From Chlamydoabsidia padenii (lineage: Eukaryota; Mucoromycota; Mucoromycetes; Mucorales; Cunninghamellaceae), in assembly GCA_025330725.1 (NCBI GenBank), contig JAIWND010000001.1, positions 2,114,501 through 2,178,500 on the forward strand: DNA of 64,000 bases, in the 5' to 3' direction. The translations under genes were made by a program, and so were the position numbers. The notes under the pieces are model-generated. The model did not search any database, was not told where the DNA came from, and was given only the letters and a program-made list of their open reading frames with translations. Below are positions 10,663 to 24,200 of the stretch, one piece after another (the first letter of the stretch is position 1; each line of letters starts with the position of its first letter).

Positions 10663-11885
10663 CTATTGTTCTTCTTCGGCTTCCAATTCACTGAGGAATC
10701 GTTCAGCATCCAAAGCCGCCATACAACCAGATCCAGCACTGGTTACCGCTTGACGGTAACGTTTATCTTGGACATCACCAGCAGCAAACAAACCTTCGAC
10801 ATTGGTAACAGCGGAGCCAGGAACAGTCTTGATATAGCCTTCATCATCCAAATCCACCACATTCTTCACCAAACTAGTAGCAGGATCATGACCAATAGCA
10901 TAGAATAGGCCATTGGCTTCGATCTTACCTTCTTCTCCAGTAACATTATTCTTGGTTGTGACATGAGTCAAGAGTTTACCATCACCAAGAGCACTGATAG
11001 GTGATGTGTTAAAATGGACAGTGACCTTGGGGTGCTTCAATAAACGAGAAGCCATCACCTTGGAAGCACGAAGGACATCACGACGGACAAGGACATTCAC
11101 ATGAGAAGCATCTACATACACATATAAAAAGAAGATTAATCCTTGATACCATACCACTCCCCTCCTCCTTTTTATATTATAACTTACACTTTGTCAAATA
11201 GATAGCTTCTTCAGCAGCAGAGTCACCACCACCAATCACCACCAAAGGCTTGTTACGGAAGATTGGCACCGCACCATCACATACCGCACAAGCAGAGATC
11301 CCATTTTGCCAGTATTGTTCTTCACCAGGCAAATGCATACGTTTGGCAGAAGCACCAGTGGCGATAATCACCGCATCGGCAGTATCGGTGGGTTCAGCAT
11401 CGTCTTCGGATCCTTCACGCCAGAGTTGGAAAGGTCGTTGTGCAGTCACCAGTTTGGTAATGGTTTCGGTTTCAATCACTGTACCGAATCGTTCAGATTG
11501 ATCCCGCATCTTGTCCATGAGTTCACCGCCCATCACACCTTCAGGGAAGCCAGGAAAGTTTTCCACATCAGTAGTAGTGGTTAATTGACCACCAGGAGCG
11601 ACATTGTTGGCCATCATACCTTCAAAGAGAATAGGTTCAAGGTTGGCACGAGCCAAGTAAATGGCGGCAGTATGACCTAAGTAAAGAAAAAAAGAGTGAG
11701 TGAGATCAATATACCATGAGGATTAATTGAGGTGACTTACCGGCAGGACCAGAACCAATGACAGCGACTTTATGATGTTTAGGAGCCATAGTGATGATGG
11801 TGGAGTGAAGAGTACGACGGGTGAGGAATGAATGATAGGAAGATAGAGAAGAAGAGAAGGAGCGCGAAAGGATAGAAAAAGCCAT
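10663..11885 (-). CDS. trr1: Thioredoxin reductase, long form with mitochondrial presequence
   Basis: Three exons: 11885-11741, 11676-11188 and 11111-10663, giving 360 aa from the first ATG. It is a low-molecular-weight FAD/NADPH thioredoxin reductase. Visible are the FAD motif [27 protein letters not shown], the redox pair CAVC (C178/C181 in the long form), the NADPH motif [10 protein letters not shown], and the C-terminal FAD motif [20 protein letters not shown]. Two in-frame ATGs exist. The one at 11885 adds 32 residues rich in Ser/Arg/Leu with no acidic residue ([20 protein letters not shown]...), a typical mitochondrial presequence. The one at 11789 starts directly before the FAD fold ([14 protein letters not shown]) and gives a 328-aa cytosolic form. 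Two-start use is inferred. The enzyme reduces thioredoxin with NADPH. Confidence 0.95.
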
Positions 11886-12474
11886 TTAAAATAATCGGGG
11901 AAAGAAAAAAGAAGAGAGAAGGGAAAAAAAAGATTACTTATGAATTCAAAAATTCCAATGAAACCAGTTCTTACTAATACCCGTGTCCAATCAAATTGCT
12001 TTATTTCAAGTGCCAATGGGATTGAAGACTAGTCAGCACAGATGGGTCTACAATCCCCCCACAGTGATAAAGTGTTGGTAATTGACAGTCCAAACGGTTG
12101 TACATTTGTATACATCTTGGTGGAGAAGATGTTACCAATACCTGGATGCCTTTTTTAGGAAACTACAGGTAAGTCTTGCTTTTATTCACTTGGTCAGCTA
12201 TATTGTTGATCACCAGGATTCTATGTATGTATTACGTTTATAATCCGCTACGGTCCCGTTTGGACAATATAAACAACAACGTCTTTTAGCTTTTTGGGAA
12301 AGTGATAATGATTTATGCAAACCCTGAATGAGGAACCTCCACCACCGAAAACTTTTCAAATCCCGCTTGATGAACAGAAAAAAAAAAAAAAGTGGGCCCA
12401 TAAGTCACAGCGTCAATAAAATTTTCTCCCCCTTCTCTTTCTCCCTTTCTTCTTTCTGCATAAATCTTGTATAA
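11886..12474. other. Divergent intergenic region between trr1 and DPH2
   Basis: Contains the DPH2-proximal element at 12355-12365 and a pyrimidine-rich leader (12420-12460). The trr1 side has only weak resemblance to the element (TTTAAAATAATCGGG near 11885-11900). No ORF of interest. Confidence 0.6.
12355..12365 (-). promoter_or_regulatory. Exact recurrent element TTCAAATCCCG
   Basis: About 110 bp before the DPH2 ATG at 12475. It is one of five exact copies outside the repeats. Confidence 0.55.
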
Positions 12475-14911
12475 ATGACAACAGCACAAGGACCTACGAC
12501 ATTTGCCGACGATGGTGAAGCAGTGATACAACGACAATTAGACGTTGAAAGTGTACGCCATACTGACGATGCGACATTGTTGACCCTTTACGAAATCGAA
12601 CGCACCGTCGACTACGTCCAACGACATTTCTACGAACGGGTGGCACTACAGTTTCCTGACGACATGTTAGCAGATGCAACAGCCGTCGCGCAATTACTAA
12701 AGTCCTCTCATCCTACTGCTCAATACTTTATCTTGGCTGATACATCTTATGGTAGTTGTTGTGTGGACGAAGTCGCTGCTCAACATATTGACGCCCAAGT
12801 CATTATCCATTATGGTCATTCTTGTCTCTCTCCGTAAGTACCCTATTCTATAAAAACATGATTGACAAACTAACGGATCTCTTTGTATATATAGAACAAG
12901 TCATCTTCCTGTATTGTATGTGTTTGGTCAACAAGAATTGGATTTGGACAATGCTATTGCTCAATTTGAATCCGTGATACCTGATCATTCCCAAGCTGTC
13001 CTGCTCATGTGTAACGTACAATTTGCCCATGCTACAGGTAAGACTATACCGCACCAAAAAGAAAAAGAACATATGATTGACTTGTTTTATTATGTGGTAG
13101 ATGCCCTGGCCGAGAAACTATCAACGACTTATCAACATATCATTACTAGTCATATTCAAAGCGAAGAAACTGTGGTGAATCCAATCTTGAAAACGGCGAA
13201 AAAAGGTGGCTGTGGTGGTGGTGACAATGATGTGGAAAAAGCAACATCATGTGGAAAATGTGGCGATTGTGATCATTCGAGGGCGACTGAAGAAGAACCA
13301 TCGGCAGAAAAACGTCCAGGAGGTCGAACTTATACTTTACCCAAGGATATCTCATTGGATCAATGTGTGATTTACTTTATTGGTCATGAAGGATTGACTT
13401 TGACAAATATCATCATGGTTCATCATCAATGCCAGGTAACAAACATCATATGACTAATGGGGGGGGGAATAGATTAATTAACTGACATGTATGTATGTGT
13501 GTGTGTTATTAGGTCTATAGGTATGATCCAGTATTGAAACAAGCCAGACAAGAAACAGTGTCAGTGAACAAGATGCTGATGAAAAGGTAAGTTAAAACCA
13601 GGAACACAAAAAAAAAAAAGAGAACTGATGTTTATTTTAATTTTACAGATACTTTATGGTGCAAAAGGCAAAGGATGCGAATACAATAGGTATTGTCGTT
13701 GGTACTCTTGGTGTTGGTAAGTCAAACTAGTATAGGAAAAGAATAAAATACTCACCTACTCGTCTATTATATATATATATATATAGCATCATATATGAAT
13801 ATCATTGAACATTTGAAAAAGGTCATCACATTATCTGGGCGGAAATGGTACATGTTTGTGATGGGCAAACTGAATGTAGCAAAGATGGCAAACTTTATGG
13901 AAATCGACTGTTATGTCTTGGTAGCCTGTCCTGAAAATAGTCTGATCGATTCAAAAGTAAATGTTGATAAAATATGTATATATCTAGGATTATTATTAAC
14001 CACTACCCCCTTCTTTTTTAATCTATTAGGAATTCTATCGTCCTATTGTGACCCCATTTGAATTAGAAATAGCGCTGGTCAAGTAAGTATATAAATACAA
14101 TGTCATTTTTATTACAACTCATTCTTCTTCCTTTCCTTCTTCTTTTATTATTATTATATAGATCAAAAGAATGGACAGGTGACTATGTATTGGACTTTTC
14201 AAGATTATTACCACACCTTCGAACAGATGGGTTTGAATATGATGAGGTAAGCAAAAAAAAAGGGTCCATTAGGGAGTCTAGGAAAGGGGCGTTGTCTGTT
14301 GCTCATACAGAAGAACCAATGAACATGTGTTCCACCACATGTTTTTTGATATCAAAAGAAAAAGATGACTGTGGCAAACTAACCCTTCTCTATTTTAGGA
14401 AATAGAACAAGGCTCAAGCGATGAAGAGGGACACTTCTCTCTAATCACCGGTCAATATGTCTCTGGTCCCTTTCAAAAAGTCAAATCGAAAAACCAAGGT
14501 AAAATTATCAAAGCCCCGAAGCATGAACTCATTTTCTATTTTTGTAGATCCTTCTTCCGAGGCTTTGACAAGTCATCTGTCTGGGCTGACTTTACGTAAT
14601 CAAGAAACAAGCATAGCCCATTTGTTGAATAGCACTGCTGGTATGAAAAGGGGGTTAAAATAGGGGGAAAGAAGCATGTGTAAAAAGGAAATGAAATGAA
14701 TTTGGCGGTAAATTGAAAAATGCTCATTATTGTTTTTATCTATTAAAAAAAAAAAAAAATAGGGGAATACCTTCGGAATCGATCTTATCGAGGATTGGAA
14801 GCTAATGTAGGTCAAGATGAAGCTGGAGATATCAAAGAAGGACGATCGGGGATCGCTCGAGGATACTCTAGGGAACGCGACGATGACGAACACGACAACG
14901 TAAATCCCTAG
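12475..14911 (+). CDS. DPH2: Diphthamide biosynthesis protein 2 (DPH2)
   Basis: Ten exons: 12475-12833, 12895-13435, 13513-13586, 13649-13716, 13787-13956, 14030-14082, 14162-14246, 14399-14498, 14548-14640 and 14763-14911, giving 563 aa. The diagnostic N-terminal motif is [17 protein letters not shown], carrying a cluster cysteine. Further on are [36 protein letters not shown] and [20 protein letters not shown], all typical of DPH2. With Dph1 it forms the [4Fe-4S] radical-SAM-like enzyme for the first step of diphthamide formation on translation elongation factor 2. Oddity: around residues 225-245 an inserted stretch contains CGGG...CGKCGDCDH, four extra cysteines that ordinary DPH2 proteins are not known for. 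The C-terminus ([13 protein letters not shown]) matches the conserved end. Confidence 0.93.
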
Positions 14912-16030
14912 TTATAGATGACATGTATACAACCAATTTTTATTAATAAAAAAAAAAAGACTTAATTTGTTTTGTTATTAAATAATGATGTTGTTCTGGT
15001 TGATCGAATGGAATGATGTCATGTCCCTGAAAGACCAATGATGAGACGTATAGAATGGAAGGAGGGCAAAAGGAAGGGGAGGGGGACCGAAACAAGGGAT
15101 CGTGCGGCAGTGAATGAAAATCGAAGGAGGTGAGGTTCAGGAGAACCCTGGATCTAAAAGCATTTCGGGGGGATATCTATAAAGGGGAAGAAAAGAAGGG
15201 TGTTTAGTATCATCGTGTGGTGATGATCATACCACCAAAGATACTCAGGGCGGGGTTTAAAAGGAGATGGAATGAAAACATCAAGGTGTCTTGTTTTAAT
15301 GAAGGGATCATCATGCTTTTAATCTATTGTTTCTGACATTGAAAAGTAAAAAAAAAAAAAAAAAAAAAGAAAAACATTGTGGTTTTCAACAATGACGATC
15401 AAAACGAGTATTTGTTGTTTCTATCATCAGCTTATCTTACTGCACGATCCATTCTAACTGTACATGTTTTTTTTTCTCGCAGTTATGCATGCCAATCAAT
15501 CAAATTAATGTTAACTTTAGTCTGTCTTTTTTGTTGTTAATCAACCGAAACCTTCTCTCCCAACATTCATGCCGATTTAAACGCCGCTACCCCTGTTGTC
15601 ATATGAGGTGACAAGACCATTATCTATGATCCTTTTCAGACTCCCTTGTTACTTCTCCTTTTTTTGTGCACCTGGGTACGTGTGTGTCTATTTTATGGAT
15701 TCTACAACACTCCAAACGGTTACTAATAACTTTATCACTTGATAAAAATAGAAAACATCCCTCCTCTCCTTTTATCACTCACTCACTCTATCTCTCTCCT
15801 AACGAGGGAAACTTTATCCTCGTGTGGGTACTGTCATTCCACCCAACCCTTTTCCTTTTTATATCTTGTTTTCCTTCGGAATTCACTCCCTACGCATTGA
15901 CTTCAGGGTCTTGGGTATAAATAAAGAGAAAAACCCGGTCAACTTGTTTTTTTTTTTTTGCCTTCTTCTCTATCCTTCTTTTTTTTTTTTTTTTTTCCTT
16001 CCCACAGCTCTCTCTCTCTCTCCATTCATT
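14912..16030. other. Long upstream region of the homeobox gene
   Basis: About 1.1 kb without a credible gene, which is long for this window and usual for a regulatory gene. It holds A/T homopolymers, a CCGATTTAAACGCCG sequence at 15572-15586 (two overlapping element-like halves), and a long C/T-rich leader just before the ATG. Confidence 0.55.
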
Positions 16031-16828
16031 ATGACCGAGTCAATGCATTCCTATGTCGATCAAGCCATGGCAGGTTCAGTCGCCGCCGCTCAAGCTCATT
16101 ATTATCATGGCTATTATTATCCCTCTAATGATTTCCGTCCTACTTTTTATAATCCTTTTGAAATCAAACACCGCCGTCGGACTTCACGGGCTCAACTCAA
16201 AGTGCTTGAAAAAGCATTTTCAGAAAATCCTAAACCTAATGCTAATGTAAGAAGGTATCTGGCTCAAGAATTGGATATGACCCCACGTGGCGTTCAAATC
16301 TGGTTCCAAAATCGTCGGGCCAAGGCAAAACTGTTGAAACGAAAACAGCAACAGCAACAGCAACAACAACAGGCCGACTCTTCCTTCTTGATGACTCCTT
16401 TGCCTTCACAACCACCCATGTTGAATACAATGCCTTGGATGAACAATAATGATTGCTGGGTTGAGTCTAATGTGCAAAGACGACAATCTTGTCCTTTATG
16501 GAATGAAACCATTGCTCCTCCTCCACCTTTGGTAAGTTTGCTTTTTTTTGCATGATTTTTTGTTCAAACAGCGCTTTAACTGGGTTTTCTTCTTTTTCTT
16601 TCAAAGACTCGTCGTGCCTCTGATTATCCTTCGACGAACACTTTACAATGGATAGATTCAACCGATGGAACAAGTTGTAGTGGCAGTAGTAGTTGTGGCA
16701 CACCAGGCTGGTCTTTGGATTCCATCAGTCATTATTCTTCTCCTCTTCCTGATCATACTACTTTGCTTGATCTGTACCCGAAATCCTTCACTTCTTCTTC
16801 CGCCACACCTTTTGATCTCATGTTATAA
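16031..16828 (+). CDS. Homeodomain transcription factor
   Basis: Two exons, 16031-16531 and 16607-16828, giving 240 aa. The homeodomain spans about residues 46-105 (HRRRTSRAQLKVLEKAF ... TPRGVQIWFQNRRAKAK), with the recognition helix WFQNRR at 91-96. It is flanked by a Tyr/Ala-rich N-terminus and a poly-Gln run directly after the domain (about residues 106-114). The C-terminus is Ser/Pro/Thr-rich and likely disordered. The domain is of the typical 60-residue (non-TALE) type, as in fungal Yox1/Pho2-like proteins; orthology cannot be set from this sequence. Nuclear DNA-binding role is inferred from the domain. The leader is strongly pyrimidine-rich (TCTCTCTCTCTCCATTCATT just before ATG). Confidence 0.9.
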
Positions 16829-17127
16829 GTTCCCACTCCTTTTTTTTATTTTTTTTTTTTTATTTTTTATTTGTCTTCCCTATTATACGCTTTTCTATAT
16901 GCCAATTCTATGCCCCCACCTTTTCTTTGCATACATTCATTATAGTTTCATACCCATTTTTAAACAGACACATCCCTTTTTCATATACCTTTTCTTTTCG
17001 TTCTTTTTTTCTTTATTTTTGTTTTTGTTTCCAGTCCTTCTCTTCTACAATTGTTTATTGTTGTTGATCCGACAATAAAAATTAATACATCCTATTTTAT
17101 TACTGTTTGGCATTACAAAGATCTACT

Positions 17128-17397
17128 TTATTCTATTTTTAATCGTTTAGAGGGACGTTCCTTTTTACTATCATCTACTGAGGGGGAGATACCAGGGACA
17201 TAGGGTTCCACAAGAGCCATTTTCATCTTTTGTCGCATGCCTTCTTCATCGCCTTCCACCGTGATTTGGACCTTGACATTGCTAAAGATCTTGATACATA
17301 CATCATCGCCAGCAGTTAAACAGTTCCCGGCTTCGTCAAAGGTAAATGGACTAGGTGCTGTGCCATTAGAGGTATACACAATTCCTTCAATACCGAA

Positions 17398-17430
<33 letters not shown>

Positions 17431-20400
17431 ACAGAGGTTAAACCATGTAGATTGATTGATTGATTAGACTTACTTTGGTACCAGGACCACAAACCCGTTT
17501 TTCAAAACACGAATCACCCGGCCAGGCTCGGTTTCAGTCTTGTTCTTGAAAAACATATGTGTATATAGTTCCACTGAGCTTCGGCCAGCTTGTTGAGCCA
17601 TCCGGTTTCGGTGGTTCAATACTGGAAGAAAAGAAAGCTTATTAGTTAATCATGACACAATGCCTGGGTTCGTCCTTACCATCACATAAATCCTTCATTT
17701 TTGTCTTGTCAATGAGTTCTTGGCCATAAATCACATCCGGGTCAATACAAGCTTGAAGTAATCGATGGACCACCACATCTATAAATCATGCATAAAACGT
17801 TAATTTAAATCCCGACCCTCCCCCTCCGTTCTATTTTTACCTGCATAACGTCGAATAGGTGAGGTGAAGTGAGTATAGATAGGTGAGGCAAGACCATAAT
17901 GGCGGAATTCAGCTTCGGGTTCAGTCCCTGAGCAAAAGTATTGAGCTTGCATCATACACCGAGTCGTCATGATCCGGACTAGGTTGTTAAAGTAGGGATC
18001 ATTAGGCAAGACCGCCTTATCAAGTGAATCAGCCAGTGTTTTAGAAGATTGGACGTCCAAGTCAAGTTTCCCACCCGAGGCGTCAGCGAGAGATTTACGA
18101 AGCTGCTCAAAATTAGAGGCAGGTGGAGTAGGATGGCGACGAAGCATGGCTGAGTTTTTGAATTTGCTGTAGATCCGTTCTGCTACGGCGATATTGGCCA
18201 ACAACATGAATTCTTCCACCAGAGCATTAGTTTCCTTGAGTTCCTTCATTTCGACATCCACCGGGTCTTGAGATTCGTTTTCGAGATGGAAACGGACTTC
18301 AGGACTGGACAGAGTGAGGGCACCACGAGCGAGACGTGCTGCTCGGAACTTTTTGGCGAATTTGTTGAGTAGTCGAATACCTTGGGTCACATCATCTTGC
18401 ATACGGCTATTATAGAAGAAGTAAAAATAAAGGATTAGAATGTAATGTATTGTGTATTTGGGTTTGTTTTACCTGTCATCAATACGATTTTGTGCTTCTT
18501 CATATGTAAAGGAGTGTTTGGATCGGATGATACTTTTAGTAAAGTTCACATTTACGATTTCACCTTCTTCTGTCATTTCCCATAAACAGGAAAAGGCTAA
18601 TCGATCCACATTTGATCTTAATGAGCAAAGATCTTATATAAAAGAGAAGTATATTAATCAATTTGTTTCCATTATCCCAGGGTCTCATGCACTTACTTGT
18701 ACCAAGCAAAGAAGGTAACATATCAATACGTTTATCCACCAAATAGACTGTTGTACCACGAGAAGCAGCTTCTTCGTCCATAGCTTGACCCAATTTGACA
18801 AAATAAGTAACATCAGCAATATCTAAAAAAGAAGCGGGAAAGTAGGAGAGAGAAAAAAAGGAGAAGGAGAGGTTAGTATATGAAATCACAGACTGCATGA
18901 TATACTTACGAACACCCACTTGATAATTGCCATTATTTAAAGGTTTGACATGTAAGGCATCATCAATATCGGTACAACCAGGAGGATCAATACTGCATAC
19001 ATTTAAATCACGCATATCCAATCGATTTTCATGATGAATATGTTGATCGGTCACCACCCAGTCTTCCCCTTCCTTTGGTAGATCGGCCAAAATGCGTTTT
19101 GAGAATTCTTGATAAGGGACATCGTGTTCCAATAATAAAACTTCTGTTTCTGTTTCTCGATCCCCTGAGCTACCCAATGTTTTCACAAAATGACCCATAG
19201 GGAGCCTAATCATAGATTGAGGTTAGATTACATCAGAATGAATGAATAAATGGAAACTTACATTGAATGACTAGACCAGGAATCAATCGAGACTACCACA
19301 CGTTTACCTAGAAGAGAATGGGCTTGAGAGGTACGCATCTTGATGGGAGGAATCCGGCGATCAATGGCACGGAATAGGACATTTTCAGTTGCAGTAGATC
19401 CTGGTTTTGAATGGACAGATTTCTTGACGATAAAACCACAGTACCTTTAACAAGAAGAGTAGATATAGGTATATGTATTAGTAAACAATCCATATTCCTT
19501 TTTTTATTGTTGCTGTTCATTCCACTTACGGTCTCCACTTTTTGCGAACAATACCAACCACTTTCGCAGTTGGTTCACCAGGACCATTAGTATCCACATC
19601 CATTCCATCCTTCTTGTTAATGTCTTCAAATGACTTATCACCATGATGTAATCCATTTTCGTCTTCATCCTCGTCTTCCATAGCTAACGAGGCGGATCGT
19701 TTCCATTCAGACTGAGGTAAGAGTTGAAGCGCCACCACATCACCTTGGATACTGCGATTCAGATGTTGTCGGCCTTGAATATAGATAGTGCGTACTTCAC
19801 CGTCCACTGGTCCCGATACTGTGGCTTCCAAGACATTATGTTGACTGATATTGAGAGTGGATTGGATCAAGGTACCTTTTTTAATGCCATTTTGGATTTG
19901 TGCAGCATTTAAATGCTAGTATAACAAAAAGGAGAGTTAGTTCCATGTTGATGTGATGAGTGTCAAGTCAAGCTACTTTACTTCTTCATAGATGATTTCG
20001 TTCTTGTCCGTCGAGTTGTCTTTGGGCGCCACCACAATGTCCAATAGTTCAGGAACATCCTTGATACCTTCTACGTAATCCTTGACTAGTATAATAACGA
20101 AAAGAGTCATTAGTCTTCCCTACTAGCTTTCTTTTTTTTTTCTATTTTTTACCTGACACCGCCTTCAATCCAATCACACCAGCCTTTTCCCTATTGGCCC
20201 GATCGTCACTTAATAACACCACACGCACCGGTTGGCCTTTCAAATGATCCGCATACCATTTTCCAGCTATACGAATTGCCCGGTCGTTCCTATCGTTTGG
20301 TGATTCATCCTTGAGTTTTTCAATAAACGTTTCCCTATAATTATGTTTAAAAAAGTGTCAAGTACAAAGAATATCTGTCAGGGAGGAGAGGATGCTTACC

Positions 20401-20845
20401 GATGATGTTCATTTGCAAACATATAGAATCGCTTATTCGTATCCGCCAACATTGTATTGAGACGATTATAAATAGGCAAGCTGAGGTGTTTGAGTTCCTC
20501 ACGGACAGTTTGAAGCACCACAACATCCTTGATAGTCTTGTGTTCCATCAGATCCAACTAGGTGAAAAAATAAATAAATAATTGGTGAGTGGAATTCTTT
20601 TTTTTTTTTTTTTTTTAAATAAAACTTACTTGATTCATAAAAACGTTAGTATCAGGGATCAGGTAATGGGAAGGTATCACAGAGGTCGATCGTGGCATAT
20701 CAGATAAGACGGGTCGTTGGTGATGAGTGCATGCTGAGCAGAGTTGTGAAGAGCAAGGAATATCATCACGAAGATAATGTTCTTTCACCACCTTGACTAC
20801 GTTGCCTTTACGAGTGCGTTTGACAAATGATTTTGAGCGTAACAT
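17128..20845 (-). CDS. DIS3: Exosome catalytic subunit DIS3/RRP44
   Basis: Thirteen exons, 964 aa (yeast about 1000): 20845-20630, 20557-20400, 20334-20153, 20085-19982, 19915-19530, 19444-19262, 19205-18910, 18822-18697, 18632-18473, 18406-17841, 17778-17680, 17621-17474 and 17398-17128. The N-terminus holds the CR3-type cysteines ([16 protein letters not shown]), then a PIN endonuclease domain beginning [11 protein letters not shown]. Two cold-shock domains follow, then the RNB exonuclease with [16 protein letters not shown] (residues 480-495, acidic residues D483, D489, D491, D492) and [18 protein letters not shown], and a C-terminal S1 domain. It degrades RNA 3'-to-5' in the nuclear and cytoplasmic exosome. 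It is transcribed divergently from the Itc1-like gene, with 359 bp between the starts. Confidence 0.95.
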
Positions 20846-21204
20846 GGTGGGAACAATGAATAAAGAAAGGAAAAATGAAAAAAATGCAAAGGCTGGGTGG
20901 CTTGAGGTAGAAAAAGAGAGTTAAATCGGCGTTTGAATTTAGTTGCCAAATGTGTAAAGTCAACCTGAACTTTTTTATTTTTTTCTTTTTATTTTTTTTG
21001 ATTCTCTTTCCACAAAACAAAAACAAACAACAACAACTGTTTTTTTTGGTTTATTCTTGAAAAGTCATTCTACTTGTTTTTATATTATAACACTACTATA
21101 ATTACTCAAACGGCACCTTGGTTAGCGCGCATAGTAGTTTTTAACCTTCCTCCTGCTTCTCTCTTCATCTAAACAACCTTTGGCATCATCCAACAAATTC
21201 GACT
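20846..21204. promoter_or_regulatory. Divergent promoter of DIS3 and the Itc1-like gene
   Basis: Contains CGGCGTTTGAA at 20927-20937 (82 bp before the DIS3 ATG, preceded by AAAT so that it reads AAATCGGCGTTTGAATTT) and a weak TCAAACGGC at 21107-21115 (90 bp before the Itc1-like ATG). Long A/T runs lie between them. Confidence 0.45.
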
Positions 21205-24200
21205 ATGCCTTTGTTGAACAAAAAGCGAATTACCTTTTCAACACCCATCGAAGTAGATACACGTCGACGTCGAAAACAAGTTTACTATTTGAAATGCACC
21301 AATGAAGCTTTCTCAACTTACGAGTATCCTTTTTTTTTTTTTTTTTTTTTTTTAATTGTCTACATACCACTAATCATGATAATGCTCTTTTTATTACCTT
21401 AACTCTCTTCTCCTCTTTTTATTATTATTACTATTGTATTAGATCTTATATTAAACGTTGGACATTATGTCATCGACCCCTATGGGAATGCGAAAGAACT
21501 GGACGACAACACCTCACTTATCAACAAGCTAAAGAAAGTGAACAGACCGATCAGCATCGTGTGGAATTCAAGTTTTGTGCGGTTTTGCGAAAACAGCTAT
21601 TATCTCATATTCAATTCCGTAAGTTGCTTGTCTTTTATTGTATATAGACTTGTGTATACTAATATAACCTTCTTGTAGAAACAATCGGATTGGATAACTT
21701 GGTGCAAAATTTGTTTACTTCGTATCTTTATGATTTCGCTACTGGTGAAATAATACTTTGCTTCTTGGGTGGTCATACGTAAGTTGTATCAAGGACAAAG
21801 CAAAAAACAGTAATAATCTCTTTTAACATAAATTCAAACTTTTTTTGTTTTTTGTTATTTGGATAGTTATCTTGGAGAAATATTGGACATCATTCCTAAC
21901 GACAACACAATCAAGAAGGAAGAAAACGGTATGACTCTTCAAAATAATGGTAGATTACGATTCCCTGATGCTTTTCTTCACCCTGAACCAACACCTGATT
22001 CGTCCAGTAACGATCAACCTTCTGGGCCTAATCATCAATATCGATACAAGGTGCAACTAATCGACAATAATGGTGCCCCACTAGAACATGGTGTACGCGT
22101 TTTGGAAGCCGATGAATTATGCCGTGATCCTCAGTGGTTTAATCCCACCATACTTCGACGTTTGGTGCGTGAATGTGCTACTCGTGATGGTTATATTGGT
22201 GCTCCATGGCTTCTCAAGGTATGTTATTCTTTTATTATTCTTTTCATTATACTTATCTCTCAACCCCTTTTATCTTCTTCGTAGGACAATGTGGCGAAAC
22301 ATTATGGGGTTCCAACAACATTACCTACTCCTTTACAAGAAACCCAAGACATGGCCTATTACGATATTGTTCGTCAACGTCATCCTCAACTACCATTAAA
22401 ATACCATCACCATCAACAACAACAACATAACAATGGAACGAATGATTTTCATCACGATATGGCTATTAATGGAAGTACAAGCTCTTGGTCCATTCATCAT
22501 CACACCTCATTACATCCAGATAACAATACATCACCTTCTTTATCACCAACAGCAGACACAATTACCTTCTCTCCTTACAGTCAACTTGTGTCAGCTCGAG
22601 ATGAACGACGTGAAGTAGATAAACAAGCTCGCAAACAAGAACATCTTCGGCTCAAGATCCAACAAAAGCTGGAAAAAGAACGCATCCGGGAAGAGCGTAA
22701 AAAGCAAGCGGCGGTCAAGTATCCTATTGAAGATCTGGATTTACCTATCTACCGAAAAGATCCTTACCGACATTGGGCTTTGGTGGATATGACTCCAACA
22801 AGCTATTCTCAACAACAACAACAACAACAACAACAACAAGATACTACTGATGGTGCTGAATCGAACGGCATAGTATCGGTACGTATTCCCTATCCTTGCG
22901 GTGGCCGTGGTCCTCATCCACAACCTCACTTACCCTCAAACCTTTTAACTGATGAACAATTTGAATCCATGCTGGCCATTTGGAGCTTCTTGACTGTCTT
23001 CTCGGTGCCTTTGGAATTACCGACTATGACCATCGAAACATTCGAATCCTCTCTCTTGTCTACCACCACCACCACAATCCATAGTTTTGTCAGCTTATTG
23101 AATGTGATTATCAAGGAACGATTACAAGGTACTACTAGCGATATCATCAATGGCGATCAAGTGGAAGATTATTTACAAGACAATGAATCTAGCTCGGATG
23201 ATGATAATGACGACGATGAAGATGATAATGATTCCGAACAACAAAAACCAGTAAAAGAACAACAACAACAACAACAACAACAACGGCAAACTAGACAATC
23301 TGCTCGGAACAAAACAACAACATCAGTTGATACATCAAAGGCCAGAACGAATACAACTACAACAAAATCATCGACAACGGAATCTTCTTCTCCTTCTGTA
23401 GAAACATCTTTTGGTTGGCGTGATCCTGAGCCTTTGCGGTTATGTAAAGATTGGGATCGGAAGGAGATCCGGGCGGACCGTAAAAACTGGCTGGTGGCAC
23501 TGATTGGGTGTTTAAACGACGTGGCTACTCCTTTATTGTTACCTGGGATTGATGAACTACTACAACATTTGATTCCTCGTCCTCATTCTACGGTGGCCGA
23601 ACGTGATCGTCAATTTGCTTCTCTGGATACTGGTCATCGATTACAATTGTTATCCTTCTTGGTGGATGCTACCAACGAAACCTTGATTATAAAGTAAGTG
23701 GATATGACTAAATGAATGAACGAGGGACTGACTTTTTTGTTTGTTTGTTTGTATTAGGAATTATATGGACAAGTGTCAAGATCAAATGACTGAGCTACGA
23801 AGACAAAAAGTAGAGTTGAACAAGGAATACAAACGACTGTAAGTTAAAAAAAAAAATGGGTACTGATGGGTGAACTAACTAACTGTCTTTGTTTAAATCT
23901 TAGTGCCCAAAGTAAAACAACCTCAGAGAAGAAACAACCTGGACGAAAAAGTAATTCTACCAATAAAGAATCAATAGACGGGATCACTGAAACCAATGGG
24001 TCAATTACACCTCAAGCTGACGAAGACACGGAACTCCATCATCACCAACAGCAGCAGCAACATAATAGTGATCTGGATGACGGAGAAGATGATAATGATG
24101 ATGAAGACGAAGACGAAGATGAGGAAGTCGACAATGATAGTGATCAAACAGATGGTGACAGCGATGACGATGATGACGACGACGACGACGAAGATCCATC

